DNA of 64,000 bases from Sinorhizobium fredii NGR234 (GCF_000018545.1 NC_000914.2:1-64000), one strand, 5' to 3'. Positions 18,466-28,489 are shown, counted from the first letter of the stretch. Numbers and translations are program-made. Notes: generated by a model not told the origin, from the letters alone.

Positions 18466-20298
18466 TCACGTCGACTCAGGCCTGCTGACAGTCACCCGGA
18501 AAAAGCTACCTGCGGCAAATTCCTCACTTGCCGATCTTAATGCGCTCAAATCGTTAAGCCCATCCCGATCCGTCAAAACGATCACTTCGTCATAAGTCCC
18601 AAGCAGCTCAGTAACCGGAGCTTCCAACGCGTTTATGTCGCCTTGGATGCTACGCAGCCGCTCGATCGCCTGCTCGACCGAAATTGCGGTGTGGACACGT
18701 CGATCGATGGGAAAGATTTCAGAGGCGTGCGGCGCCACCGCAATCGCGGCCAGCGCGGAGCTGAATCGAGGATCGCTCAGGACTGGAGCCATGGAACGCG
18801 AGACATCGACCGCGACAGCACTTTTCGCCCGGGTTGTCCCTCCGATCTCGGGCGCCGCCCGCACTGGCCATCCAATCACCTTTCGAACCAAGTCTCGAAA
18901 TTCCTCCCTGGCTGTCCGGTTGAGGGCAGTCAGGTGCTCGACGGTGGCGCAACGAGCCTTCGCGCTGAGCGGGATGCAGTCCAGAATGTCGCCGATCGGA
19001 CCGTAGTTGACCAGAACGATCGGCGCATTCGGATGAGCAGCCGCATAGTCGGTCATGACTTCCGAAAACGACTTCTTCGCGGTGCGTTTATAGTGCTTCA
19101 CCTCGACCACCAGAGCGCAGCGCTCGGCCCCCGGATCGCGTGCCCAAAGTCCGAAATCTGGCTGGACATTGGCGGTTCGACCAGCGCCGACTGGATTTGC
19201 AATTGGAGAGCGACGCTCCGTTATCATATCGATTGGTGGCCGTGCCGACGTGACAGTGGCAAGTCGAGACTCCCGGAACTCGAAGGCGATCCTACCTTGG
19301 TCGTGATATATCTCCAGGTCGTGCTCATTCGCGGCCGCAGCTAATTCTGTGAATACCCAGACCGCATAGATCTCGTGGCGCTTCTGCCAAACCGGCAATG
19401 ACAAAAACCGGTCGAGATCGTTCAAGGAGACTCTCGCTTTCAGCTTGCGAGTTGGCAGACCCTCGAACGCATTTTGGAGAACGCGGGCGATTCTGCTTCT
19501 GCTTTCAGGGGCGATCCCCTTTGCCAGCGCCAGGCCTGCGACAGCTGTCCCCAGCCAGTTGTCCGTATCGAGGAAGGCAAGTTGGTTGACTGAAAAAGCA
19601 TCACTGCCCTTCAACGTTCGCCAATCGAATTGCGACCGCAACACAGCTCGGTTCTGACTAAACGCCACCAATCCCTCATGAACTGTGGCGACCAGTGCGG
19701 CCAATTCTCGGAAACCTGCGTCCTGTTGTTCTGATAGCACCGATAGTGGGAGGGGGTTGATTTGGCCCGATCGGTAGTCGACGAGCCACCGATCGACGTC
19801 GGCAATTCCGAGCTCGGCAGGTTCTCGCGCCGCCTTATTGGCGACGTTTCCTAGTTGCGGATACGCTTCCCAGGCAAGCCAAACAATGCCAAAGTCTTCA
19901 TGTCCCAATGCCGGAACATCGATTTCACCGGGAACGCCGTCCCACATCCGCACGAAATCTTCAAAGTCAGACAGCTCGAAGTGCTTTTCGCTAATCCCAA
20001 TCCGCCATTGGTCCCGCCCGTATTTTGCGCCGGCTGTTGTGAAAAACCGTAGGATTTCACGGTACATTTCTGAGAAAGGCTGGAGGGCACGAAAGAACAC
20101 CTGGATTAGCTGATCTGTCGTCGCTTTCGCGAGCGCGTCCCCGAGATCAGTTCCCGTCGGGTCCAGCATCTTGCAGATCGCCCCGGCGAACTCTTTGTCG
20201 CGGCCATCAATGTCGAGGGCTCCGCCTTTGACCAGCTGCGACCATGCGTCAGCGGCAGAGCGGTTAATTTGTATAGATTGAGACATTTGACGTTCCAT
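18466..20298 (-). CDS. PD-(D/E)xK nuclease-like and vWA-like fusion protein
   Basis: The protein has 610 residues. The first 330 are helical and unrecognised. A restriction-type nuclease signature follows: Pro380-Asp381 in VQPDFGLW, then VVEVKHYKR with Glu399 and Lys401. The C-terminal part has the MIDAS-like motif VDVSRS (Asp498, Ser500, Ser502) and a later DEVIVLTDRDGL, as in von Willebrand A domains. It lies 60 bases after the subtilisin gene in the same direction, so the two probably form an operon. vWA domains and proteases recur in bacterial conflict systems, which suggests defence; I cannot match it to a named system. The ATG at 20298 has CGGAGT just upstream. Confidence 0.7.
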   Translation of the reverse strand: MERQMSQSIQINRSAADAWSQLVKGGALDIDGRDKEFAGAICKMLDPTGTDLGDALAKATTDQLIQVFFRALQPFSEMYREILRFFTTAGAKYGRDQWRIGISEKHFELSDFEDFVRMWDGVPGEIDVPALGHEDFGIVWLAWEAYPQLGNVANKAAREPAELGIADVDRWLVDYRSGQINPLPLSVLSEQQDAGFRELAALVATVHEGLVAFSQNRAVLRSQFDWRTLKGSDAFSVNQLAFLDTDNWLGTAVAGLALAKGIAPESRSRIARVLQNAFEGLPTRKLKARVSLNDLDRFLSLPVWQKRHEIYAVWVFTELAAAANEHDLEIYHDQGRIAFEFRESRLATVTSARPPIDMITERRSPIANPVGAGRTANVQPDFGLWARDPGAERCALVVEVKHYKRTAKKSFSEVMTDYAAAHPNAPIVLVNYGPIGDILDCIPLSAKARCATVEHLTALNRTAREEFRDLVRKVIGWPVRAAPEIGGTTRAKSAVAVDVSRSMAPVLSDPRFSSALAAIAVAPHASEIFPIDRRVHTAISVEQAIERLRSIQGDINALEAPVTELLGTYDEVIVLTDRDGLNDLSALRSASEEFAAGSFFRVTVSRPEST

Positions 20299-20358
20299 AC
20301 TCCGTTGGGCATGACTGGTGAGAGGGCCGCATAGGAGTCTACTGGTTCAGATGTTCTG

Positions 20359-21850
20359 TTATGCCCGAACGCGCTGACGCAGGCGTTCGTATAACCGGAC
20401 TTCAGCCTTCTGAAGCAGCTCTACGACAACCGCAAACGGTTGCCGATCCACATGGGTCGCCCAACCACTCTCGCAGCGCACGACGAGGTAGTAGCTGTCG
20501 CCGTATTGCTCGATTCCGCGCTTGAACGTGATGCTGGCGCGTTGCACTGAGCTCTTCTCTCTTACCTTCGGTCCAGGCTCGAGTTTGCAGTTAAAGCGGT
20601 TCTCCATTTCGGGGAAGGGGCCTTCAACCTCCGCTCTCTTGCGATAGTGCTCGAAGATGAAATTAGGCTCGCACCCGCGCACCAGCCGAAAGCTCATCCC
20701 GACGCCAGCATAGTCGTTCCGGGTATGGCGGACGGGAGGGTCATAGGCGAGCGTTACGCGAATTGTGCGCTCGGTGTTTCCTTCCTGAAAGACCTCAGGG
20801 ATTGGGATGCGATAGACAGCGAAATGATCGAGCGGAAGCTCGTCTTCCGTATACAATGTCACACGGGCATCATCAGAAAAACCGGCGCGCTCAAGGTCGA
20901 TGAGACCGTGGCCGCAAACCGAACGCACCGCCTCGCTTCCCAGTATCTGAAGGCGCTCGCTTGCCTGCTGCGGGACCTCTGCAGAATTGATCAAAAGTGC
21001 ACGAACCAAGTTCGCTGAAGCGCCAGGAAAGCGAGCGAGAATTTGACCGGCGCTGAACCCGACGCGTGGCGCCGAGTAGGATGTGCCGGACCCAGCCGTG
21101 AAAAGACGGTTGAGATAGTTGTGGTTGAGGGTGAGAACCCCAGCGCTCGGCCGATCCTCGCCGCCTCGAAGGCGGGCGACGACAGGGTCGAAGATCAACG
21201 TGCCACCAACGTCGACAAGATCGGGTTTGGTGCCACCACCGAGACCTGGCCCCACGCGCGAAAACGGAGAAGGTTCGTTCGCGCGGGTTATCGGGCGGAC
21301 CCGCACATCGCCCGCCATATCGGCGTCGAGACCGTCTCCCTGCGCAATCGAACCGACCGTGATTACATTCATGGCGCCGGCAGGCTCAAGCAGGCGATTA
21401 TTTGCCTCGAGGAGGTAGTCCGGATACTCGGTGACGCCTTGCTCCACGCGGCTACCGGCGCGTGGCCCGCGGTTTCCAGCGGACACGATAATGACAACAT
21501 TGCGCTCTCGCGCGAGTTCGTCGAGCGTCGCGGCCCAAGTCCCGACCTTGCCACCGTCGAAAACGCGCTTCTTGTCGCCGAGCGAGATGACAAAAATCCT
21601 GCAACCGAATTCTTCGTTAAGCCGAGTGATTGCTTCGCGCATTTGTGAAGGCACGAGGCGCCGGTCGTCAAAGCCGCCTGTATCGTTTGTGACCTTGGCC
21701 GCACAGATCCTGGAACCTCGACGTAGTTCTCCAGTCGCCAATTGTGCCCGCAGATCGCCGAAGGCGGCAATGCCGGCAACGCGTGTTCCATGCCCCCACA
21801 AATCGGCCGTGCCTAGATCTTGGGGAACGGCGATGCTGCCGGCAATTGCG
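20359..21850 (-). pseudogene. Subtilisin-like (S8) protease missing its N-terminus
   Basis: The frame shows the catalytic His in GHGTRVAG, the oxyanion Asn in VSAGNRGP and the catalytic Ser in GTSYSAP, with about 150 residues after the Ser that look like a beta-rich C-terminal domain. The N-terminal part, including the catalytic Asp, is missing: upstream the frame runs straight into the end of the IS21-family element near 21850. The DNA beyond the IS codes for a RES toxin, not a protease, so the missing part was deleted or moved. The fragment has no proper start and is unlikely to be active. It is followed by the vWA-nuclease gene. Confidence 0.85.
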
Positions 21851-21917
21851 CGCTTCGCAAAAACTGGACATTGATTCCGCTAAATCCCGGACAGCAATTT
21901 CATTAAAGTCCGGACAG
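21849..21917. repeat. Three tandem 23-base end repeats of the IS21 element
   Basis: Read on the minus strand, units begin at 21917, 21894 and 21871, exactly 23 bases apart, each opening with NTGTCC. The middle unit (CTGTCCGGGATTTAGCGGAA) is also present, inverted, at 24375-24396. Such multiple terminal repeats are typical transposase-binding sites of IS21 elements. Confidence 0.8.
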
Positions 21918-21952
21918 TTTGATGCGGTTGGTCCTCGGCAGCCTGGTTAGCA

Positions 21953-22744
21953 TCAGGGCTGATTGATTTCGCCGTTTTCTGCCCCAGTCAAGAGGGGTGC
22001 GCTTTTTTGCTTTCGCATGCTCTCGCCCCGGAGGGTGATGCGGTGAGCATTGTGGACGATACGGTCGAGTATGGCGTCGGCGACCGTGCTGTCGGCAATA
22101 AGGTCGTGCCAGCTTGCCACGGGAACCTGAGCTGTGATCAGGGTGGACTTTCGCTGATAACGCTCCTCGACGATTTCGAAGAGGTGAAAGCGCTGCTGAT
22201 CGGAGAGCGTATGGGTTCCAAAGTCATCGAGGATGAGGAGCTGGACGCGGGTGAGCCTGTCGATGAGGCGGGGGAAGGAGCCGTCGAGGCGGGCAAGCGC
22301 GAGCTCCTCGAACATTCGGGGCACGCGCACATAGAGCACGGAGTGACCGAGCCTGGCCGCTTGCCTGCCGAAGGCACAGGCCAGCCATGACTTGCCGGTG
22401 CCGGTGTGGCCGGTGATGATCAGGCCCTCGTGGGCGGTGAGCCATTGCCCCTGGGCGAGCGCCATGGTGTTGCGCCGGTCGAGACCGCGGGCGGCGGCGA
22501 AGTCGATATCTTCGATACAGGCCTGGGCAAAGCGTAGCTTGGCGGAGGCGAGCCGGTTACGGATGCGCTTGTCGGCGCGCAGGGTGACTTCGCGGTCGAG
22601 CATCAGTCCGAGCCACTCATCGCGGCTGAGCTCATTGGTGCCGGACTGCTCGGTCAATTCGCGCCAGGCGGCGGCCATGCCCGTCAGCCCGAGGGCCTGC
22701 ATCTGGTCGAGGGTGGGGTTCGTCAGCATTCTTGCTTCCTTCAC
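21953..22744 (-). CDS. istB: IS21 helper ATPase IstB
   Basis: The AAA+ ATPase assists the IstA transposase. The 263-residue protein shows Walker A (GHTGTGKSW), Walker B (LLILDDFG) and the typical ending [21 protein letters not shown] ... [15 protein letters not shown]. Length and motifs are intact. Its start overlaps the end of istA by four bases, so translation is coupled. Confidence 0.95.
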
Positions 22745-24291
22745 TGGTAGTAGGATCGGCCACGGATATTGGTATGCGCAGGCGTGGGGGCCGCGTGTTC
22801 AGCCTGCGGTCTTTCCCGGTCGAGGCCGGATTTGAGGATGGAGGCGACGGAGGAATAGGTGATGGCATTAATGGTGAGCGCCCGCTCACAGGCCGCCTCG
22901 AGGCGCTGGGATCCATAGCGCGGCGCCAGCGACAGAATGCCCATGGCCGAGCGGTATCCCTGTTCCGGATGCGGCCTGTCGCGCATCATGCGTTCGACCA
23001 GGATGGCGGCATTGGGGCCGATCTGGGTCGCACGGCCGATCAGATTGGCCGGCGTGGTGTTGGCATAGCGCTGATGCGCCTTGGGCATATGGTCGTTGAC
23101 GGTGACGTGGCCGGAACGCTGGGAGCGGCGAACATGGCTGGCGACACGCTGGTGGTCGTGGAAGATCTCGACCACCCGGTGGGTGAGCCGCACCTGGAGG
23201 GTGCATCCGATCAGCCGATGCGGCACCGAGTAGAAGGTCTTGTCGACCTCGACATGATAGTCCGGATGGACCTTCGCCGACTTCCATTCCGCATATTCGA
23301 ACGGTATCGCCGGCAAGGGCTTCAAGGCTGGCCGCTCGATCTCCTCGAACAGCTCGCGGCGGCTTTTGCCGACATGGCGCATCGTCCGGTTGTTCAGGTC
23401 CTCGAGCAATTCGGCAATCGCCGTGTTGAGGGCGGCAAGCGAGAAGAAGGTACGGTTCCTGAGCCGGGCCAGAATCCAGCGTTCCACGATCAATACCGCG
23501 CCTTCGACCCGGCCTTTGTCGCGCGGTTTCCTGCTGCGGGTCGGCAGGATCGTGGTGTCGTAATGCTCCGCCATGGCGGCGAACGTCGCAGTCAATGTCG
23601 GCTCGAACCAAAGGGCCTTGGCCACCCCCGATTTGAGGTTGTCGCACACGATTGCCTTGGTGACCCCACCATAGAAGGTCAGAGCACGCACCTGACCGTC
23701 GATCCAATCCGGCAACTGCTGGCTAAAGCTGGCATGGGCGAAGGTCAGGTTGGAGGCGCCCAGCACCGCGACAAAGATTTGGGCCGGATGGATGACACCG
23801 GTTGCCGGATCGATCACCGGCACCGTCGGCCCGGCATAGTCGGTCTGCATCACGGCGCCCGCCGCGTGCCGATTGCGGAACGCTACACTGGTGCGCTGCC
23901 GAAAGGCGGCAACCTGCTCGCAGAACCAGGTGAAGCCGTAACCATCAGGATGGCTGGCGCGGTATTCCTGCCATAGAAGCGTCAGCGTCACGCCTTTGCG
24001 CTTCAGCTCCCGAACCACCAGCGCCCAGTCCGGCTCGCTGAGATCGCGCGGCGGTCGACCGGCTCGGCCGAACAGCCGCCGCTCCAGCTTTGCATCCTCG
24101 TCCGCGCCGATTGGCAACGGCCACGAAAGCCCGGCTTCCCGAGATCGCAGCAAATAGGTCGATACCGAGCTCTTGCCGATCTTCAGCCGCTCGGCAATCT
24201 CGCGCACCGAAAGACCCTCTTCATGGGTCAGGCGCAGAATAGTCCGGATATCCCTCACTGTCGTTCGTCTTGCTTGCTTCCGTCTCGGCAT
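22741..24291 (-). CDS. istA: IS21 transposase IstA
   Basis: The 516-residue DDE transposase has an N-terminal helix-turn-helix ([20 protein letters not shown]), the integrase core beginning [23 protein letters not shown] for the second Asp, and [14 protein letters not shown] near the catalytic Glu. It is full length for the family and lies upstream of istB on the same strand. The gene looks functional. Confidence 0.95.
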
Positions 24292-24374
24292 CGGCCCCTC
24301 TCAACGTTGTCGTGAGAGGCCTAACCAACAAGACGGCGCAGCCGCGAACCAACCCGTCAAACCGCCGCCGGAAA

Positions 24375-24466
24375 CTGTCCGGGATTTAGCGGAATCGCTG
24401 TCCGGGAATTACTGAAAACTGTGTCCGGAGATTACCGGAAATCCTGTCCGGACTTTGCCGAAACCC
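24375..24466. repeat. Four tandem 23-base end repeats of the IS21 element
   Basis: Units begin at 24375, 24398, 24421 and 24444, exactly 23 bases apart, each opening with NTGTCCGG. The first is inverted relative to the matching unit at 21873-21894. The outermost unit resembles the outermost unit at the other end, which supports placing the IS border near 24466. Confidence 0.8.
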
Positions 24467-24624
24467 GCAGACAGGGTCACTTCGGGATCACTGAAGCGGC
24501 TTGATCCGAAGCCGTAGCCAAGAGGGTTGGGATACCGGCTTTGGTAGAGCCGGTACCACGGGGCGTTCGAAGTCAATTTTTGGGTCACAAGCTCACGCGA
24601 GCCGAAGTCGGCCGGCGGCAGCAA
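24467..24624 (-). pseudogene. RES-domain toxin, 5' fragment only
   Basis: About 52 codons of a RES-type protein are seen: PWYRLYQSRYPNPLGYGFG followed by SSRFSDPE, which match the start of RES toxins (NAD-degrading partners of Xre/ParS antitoxins). The rest is cut off at the IS21-family end near 24466. It follows the antitoxin-like gene at 24639-25307 in the same direction with a 14-base gap, the usual antitoxin-toxin order. The start is uncertain; a TTG at 24624 is the first plausible one. The toxin cannot be active. Confidence 0.75.
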
Positions 24625-24638
24625 ATTCAGCGAGATGC

Positions 24639-25307
24639 TCAGGAGAAATCACCTCTGCCGATGGAGCGCGCTGCTCCAACTGCATGCTCGATCATGCCCT
24701 TCCGCAGCATCTCAAGACCTGTGCGACCGCCGAGGCTATCGCTTTCCTGAAGAAGAAACCGGTAAACCGCCCAAGGGTGCCCGTTCAAAGCTTCGAACAG
24801 TTGCGCGAGACCGCCAAGCAGTTGACCATCATCGCCGATTTGCCATTTCGGAAAGCGCACGCCTCGCTTTGCTCCTTCGAGCCCGAGAATTTCGTGACGC
24901 TTACGCTTTCTGTTCACCGTCTCGCGCGTGGCGCCGATCTCTTCGGCGAACTCGTCCGCAGACAACATCTCGGGTCCCTTGAGGATCTCGGCGACACGCT
25001 CGGCGCCGCGCTGCTTTGCGGCCGCGAGGGCGGTGTCCAGCGCGTCCTTCTGAGGGGCGATCTCTTCGATCTCGATTTCCGGCTCTTCGTCCGCCGATCG
25101 AATGACATAGGTCACACGAACGGTGCCGCCCGTGTTCTTGGCGCGCTTGACACCTTCGGATACGCCAGAAAGCACGCGCGCTGCGGTCGCGCGGGCCGCC
25201 GCTTTTTTCTCAAAGAGCGGTTCCCATTTGCCGGCATATCCGGTGATAAGGTTCTTACGGCGCTCGTTGCGCTTGCGGGAACCACCTTTTTTCTCGGTCA
25301 TGGCCAT
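24639..25307 (-). CDS. Xre/ParS-like antitoxin of a RES module
   Basis: The 222-residue protein has a basic N-terminus, then a helix-turn-helix region ([20 protein letters not shown]) and a ParS/MbcA-like toxin-binding C-terminus with [20 protein letters not shown] and [13 protein letters not shown]. This fits the antitoxins paired with RES toxins, and a RES fragment lies directly downstream. The ATG at 25307 is preceded by GGAGGTG. With its toxin cut by the IS, the antitoxin is probably left alone. Confidence 0.8.
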
Positions 25308-25647
25308 AGGGCACCTCCAACGAAAATATGGGCTATCTCGTCAGGTTCGTCAACTTCGCCAGCGTGAGGGCGTTGCGACGATCACTGTGGTGGGAGGTAA
25401 CGATGTAAGATCTCGCGTAAGCCAATTTTTGGAAAAAATCTCGAGCACGGAATGACTTAAGTTTTTACAGCTTGGTGCCGCCGGTTCGGATCCATTCAAC
25501 TGCGCCAGACGTCGAATTGACGAAGTCTCAGGTTCTACTCCCATCAAGAGCTCGAGCTCGAGGTATGCTCCGACTTGCACGTTGCAGTGGTAGTGGCCAT
25601 GTGCGAGAGAGCTGCACGTAACACGTTCGCAGCGGACCGGTGCCAAG
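25308..25647. other. Intergenic region without a supportable gene
   Basis: About 340 bases separate the antitoxin promoter side from the end of the trypsin-like gene. One minus-strand frame of 138 codons (25350-25766) overlaps the protease end but has no recognisable domain. I see no RNA gene or clear terminator. Confidence 0.45.
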
Positions 25648-27510
25648 TCATTCACAGGTGACTGCCACACTGAATGACGAAGCACGTTCAGCGAGTTCCG
25701 GCGCGTCCAGTTTTTGTGTATTCGACCCAGCCACGGGCGAGATCCCGTAGGAGAGCAAGAAAGCATACAGGCTTGCTCCGCGTAGGGCGAAATTTACATT
25801 CTGGGGGATGTCCCCTGTTACCGCAAGTGCAGCCAGTGCGTCGAGCTTCGACGTCACAACGCCGATGACATTGCCATAACTATCAATTAGCGGGCCGCCA
25901 CTATTACCCGGTTGGACGGGAGCAGATATCTGGATGAAACGCGTATCGTTGCCAAGGCCAGCCAGCGCCGTAACATTGCCGAGGGTGAAGTTGCCTCCGC
26001 TGGCCAAGACATGAGAAAGCGGATAGCCAAATACGGCGACTGACTCGCCCAGCCGTGTTTCTACCCGGACAGATGCGTATGCGCCCGTATCGCTTTCCAC
26101 ACGTAGTAGAGCTAGATCATTGGTGGGGTCCACTGCCACAATATTTGCCGGAAGCCTCAACTGGCCGGGGCGGCGCACTTCGATGGCGCTGCAACCCTTG
26201 ATCACATGGTGATTGGTGACAAGGTGGCCTTGTTTTGAGATGAAGAAGCCTGTTCCTGCACTGGAGGCGGCGCCCTTCTCAGGTGCCGCAGGCGTTGATG
26301 TGCTATCGGCGGGTGACGGCTGCTCAGTGGGCTTTGAAGTTTCCTCGATTTTCGCCACTTGCGGACCCAAGTATCCATTACGCGCAAGGTGATCGCGCAG
26401 CGCCTCCGGGAAACTCACCTCGCGAGTGGCTTCCTCTGGGCACACACCTTCCTTCAGAGGAGCATCACATACGGTCAAGGGCCATTCGCTTGAACGATCG
26501 TAATTTTCCAAGACCACGGTCCAGGCTTGGTCTGATTCGCCCAACACTGATTTCAATGCCAGCCAAGCGCTCAGAAAACCGTTCTTTCGCCAGATCTCTG
26601 GTTCCAGTTTTGCCCGGTACTCCCATCCAAAGAGCTCGCGACGATAGTAGCGTCGGAAGGCAGAATTCCAGCGCATGTCAATCAAACGATCTCCATCGAG
26701 TTTCGATATTACCAACGGAGCTGATGAGAAGACGTAAGGAGCAAACGTGTAAAGGAAGGAATTGTCGACGCTGAGCAATTCCACGCTGCCATCGCCGTCG
26801 ATGTCCTGAAGTCGATACCCACCGCCATCGAGCGTAGCGCCTTCGATACTTGTCCAGCCGTTGCCGACCTTTGTTAGTATTTTAGAAACTGTGCAGCAAT
26901 GTGCTCCATTCCAATGAGATGAAAAGATGATCTGTGGTTCGGCGACCGCGCGGTCGAGCCAAACGAGCCGCACTTCAGCATTCATGTTGTCCCCGAAAGA
27001 CTCGGACCCCTTCAGAACTTCCTTTATGAGCAGACGTCCGGCCCTGCGAAGCGTGATAGACGGATACCGAGTATTGCCCTCGGCAAGATGAGACACTTCA
27101 ATCTCGAGCCCTCCAGCTGAAAAGACTAGTGGCTGGCCACCTTTATACGACCAGGTGGGAATGGGCCGACCTTTCGGCGGCTCCCACACGGTGCGTCTCA
27201 AGCTTTGCCCATTGCTAAGGAACAAGTCAGGGGGAAACCCGCCAGCACTCCACAATTCTTCGCGTGCCGCCTTCGCTCCTCGGGCGATTGATACTGGTCC
27301 TGCGATCACTGCGAGCCAACCGTTCGAGGCCTCCGCCACGCGAACGTCATCAAAGCGATGCTGGTAAAGGTTCGCGATGCCAATGGCGTTGTCGAGATCT
27401 CGCGTACTTGCGAGCACAACCCATCGGCTACCCCCAGTCTGCAGAAGATCGGCATTCACCGCCGAAGCTAGTCCCGTGAAAACGAGTATCGCCGCAAGTA
27501 GTCTGAACAT
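25648..27510 (-). CDS. Secreted trypsin-like serine protease with long N-terminal region
   Basis: The protein of about 620 residues begins with a signal peptide, MFRLLAAILVFTGLASAVNA. The middle 350 residues are not recognised; an N-terminal part (WVVLASTRDLDNAIGIANLY ... WLAVIAGPV) resembles a SPOR-like repeat, and TKVGNGWTSIEGATLDGGGY with DIDGDG recalls FG-GAP-type repeats. The C-terminal 200 residues are an S1C (DegP-like) protease with His in VTNHHVIKG, Asp in NDLALLRV and Ser in PGNSGGPL. It would act in the periplasm or outside the cell. The start is placed at 27510 because the signal peptide begins there; the frame is open for 114 more codons upstream, but that part is low-complexity and overlaps the next gene. 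Confidence 0.82.
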   Translation of the reverse strand: MFRLLAAILVFTGLASAVNADLLQTGGSRWVVLASTRDLDNAIGIANLYQHRFDDVRVAEASNGWLAVIAGPVSIARGAKAAREELWSAGGFPPDLFLSNGQSLRRTVWEPPKGRPIPTWSYKGGQPLVFSAGGLEIEVSHLAEGNTRYPSITLRRAGRLLIKEVLKGSESFGDNMNAEVRLVWLDRAVAEPQIIFSSHWNGAHCCTVSKILTKVGNGWTSIEGATLDGGGYRLQDIDGDGSVELLSVDNSFLYTFAPYVFSSAPLVISKLDGDRLIDMRWNSAFRRYYRRELFGWEYRAKLEPEIWRKNGFLSAWLALKSVLGESDQAWTVVLENYDRSSEWPLTVCDAPLKEGVCPEEATREVSFPEALRDHLARNGYLGPQVAKIEETSKPTEQPSPADSTSTPAAPEKGAASSAGTGFFISKQGHLVTNHHVIKGCSAIEVRRPGQLRLPANIVAVDPTNDLALLRVESDTGAYASVRVETRLGESVAVFGYPLSHVLASGGNFTLGNVTALAGLGNDTRFIQISAPVQPGNSGGPLIDSYGNVIGVVTSKLDALAALAVTGDIPQNVNFALRGASLYAFLLSYGISPVAGSNTQKLDAPELAERASSFSVAVTCE

Positions 27511-27655
27511 ATTGAAAAGCCCCAACCTTGAAGAGAGCATCCAACCAGTATGCAATGTGGTCAGGGGCGTGCGGACTATTCGCCCGCTGCGGCGTCTGAG
27601 TTGTGTCGAGGGGCAGAGCGCTTCTGAGCGCCAACAGCCGCGGCCGAGCCCCCCG

Positions 27656-28419
27656 TCAGTCCGGAGCGCATATTGGAAGTTCCGGCTTCTCCACGAGCTT
27701 CTCGACCAATCGTCTGAGGTCAGACGGAGTGGTCTGGCCGGCAACGACTTCGTAATAGCCGATCCCTGCGCACCTGAGCGCCGCCTTCTTAACCGCGTCG
27801 CGCGCGGCTGCGGCACCCTGATGGTGCGCTCCGCGCTGATATTCGACGACATGGCGAGGGCGGCAGTTGCCGTCCACCAGCAGGAGGTCGACCCGCTTGG
27901 CGTTTATGCAGCTGTACGCGTCCGCGTCTTTGCTGCGGAGGATTTCGCCTAACGAGACTTGGGCCATCACCTGCCAAGCCGGATTGCAGCCAATCACCAG
28001 GCGATAGAATTCCTTGAATACCCGCGGTTCGCTCCTGTTGAGGAGCGGCTGACTCGTGAAGGTGGAGTTCATAACAATCCGGAGCTGTTCGGTAGCGTCG
28101 GGTCGTTTCGGTGATTCCGGAACGCTTGTGGGAGCCCATGGCCCTACGACGGCATTCGTCGCCGAGCGCTGTTTCTCCCAGCGCGAGCGGTTCCTCGCGC
28201 GCCATCCTGCCTTCGCATCCTTGACAGAGCCTGCTCAACCATGATGCCAGTGAAGGCGCCGACGAACAGAACGGCGACCAGCAGGTGAGGCTTTTCCACG
28301 AGCGCAAGAATGTCGCCCGGACTTACGCTGATGCCGCCCGCAGCGCCTATCGCGAGCGCACCGACGATAAGTCCGGGTGCCGTGAACAGCACCGACCTCC
28401 TTTGCGAGCGATAGTGCAT
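27656..28419 (-). pseudogene. Membrane-anchored DUF2726 protein, frameshifted
   Basis: Two frames together give one familiar protein. The first (from 28419, ATG preceded by GGAGAGGGGG) encodes a membrane segment, FTAPGLIVGALAIGAAGGIS and LLVAVLFVGAFTGIMVEQAL. After about 28235 the sense continues in another frame, KDAKAGWRARNRSRWEKQ, on to LRIVMNSTFTSQPLLNRSE and the DUF2726 domain (VDLLLVDGNCRPRHVVEYQR, then GIGYYEV), ending at 27656. DUF2726 is nuclease-related in fold; the function is unknown. A single-base change near 28215-28235 would restore the frame, so this is a recent lesion or a sequencing error. Downstream on the same strand is the secreted protease. Confidence 0.75.
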
Positions 28420-28489
28420 GCCCCCTCTCCACCATTTCGCGCTTCGATCGTAAACGCACGGGCAGGTCGGCGAGCCAGAAATCGTCGAT

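Larger units (their letters stand above)
21849..24466 (-). mobile_element. IS21-family insertion sequence
   Basis: A complete-looking element of about 2.6 kb carries istA and istB on the minus strand. Its ends are marked by tandem 23-base repeats containing TGTCCGG-like cores: four copies on one side and three on the other. The element joins a truncated subtilisin gene to a truncated RES toxin gene. I see no target duplication at the outer edges, which suggests that a deletion or recombination followed insertion. Confidence 0.88.

Noticed and set aside
27511..27852. Extra 114 residues in front of the secreted protease
   Set aside because: The signal peptide begins at 27510; the upstream part is low-complexity and overlaps the DUF2726 gene region.
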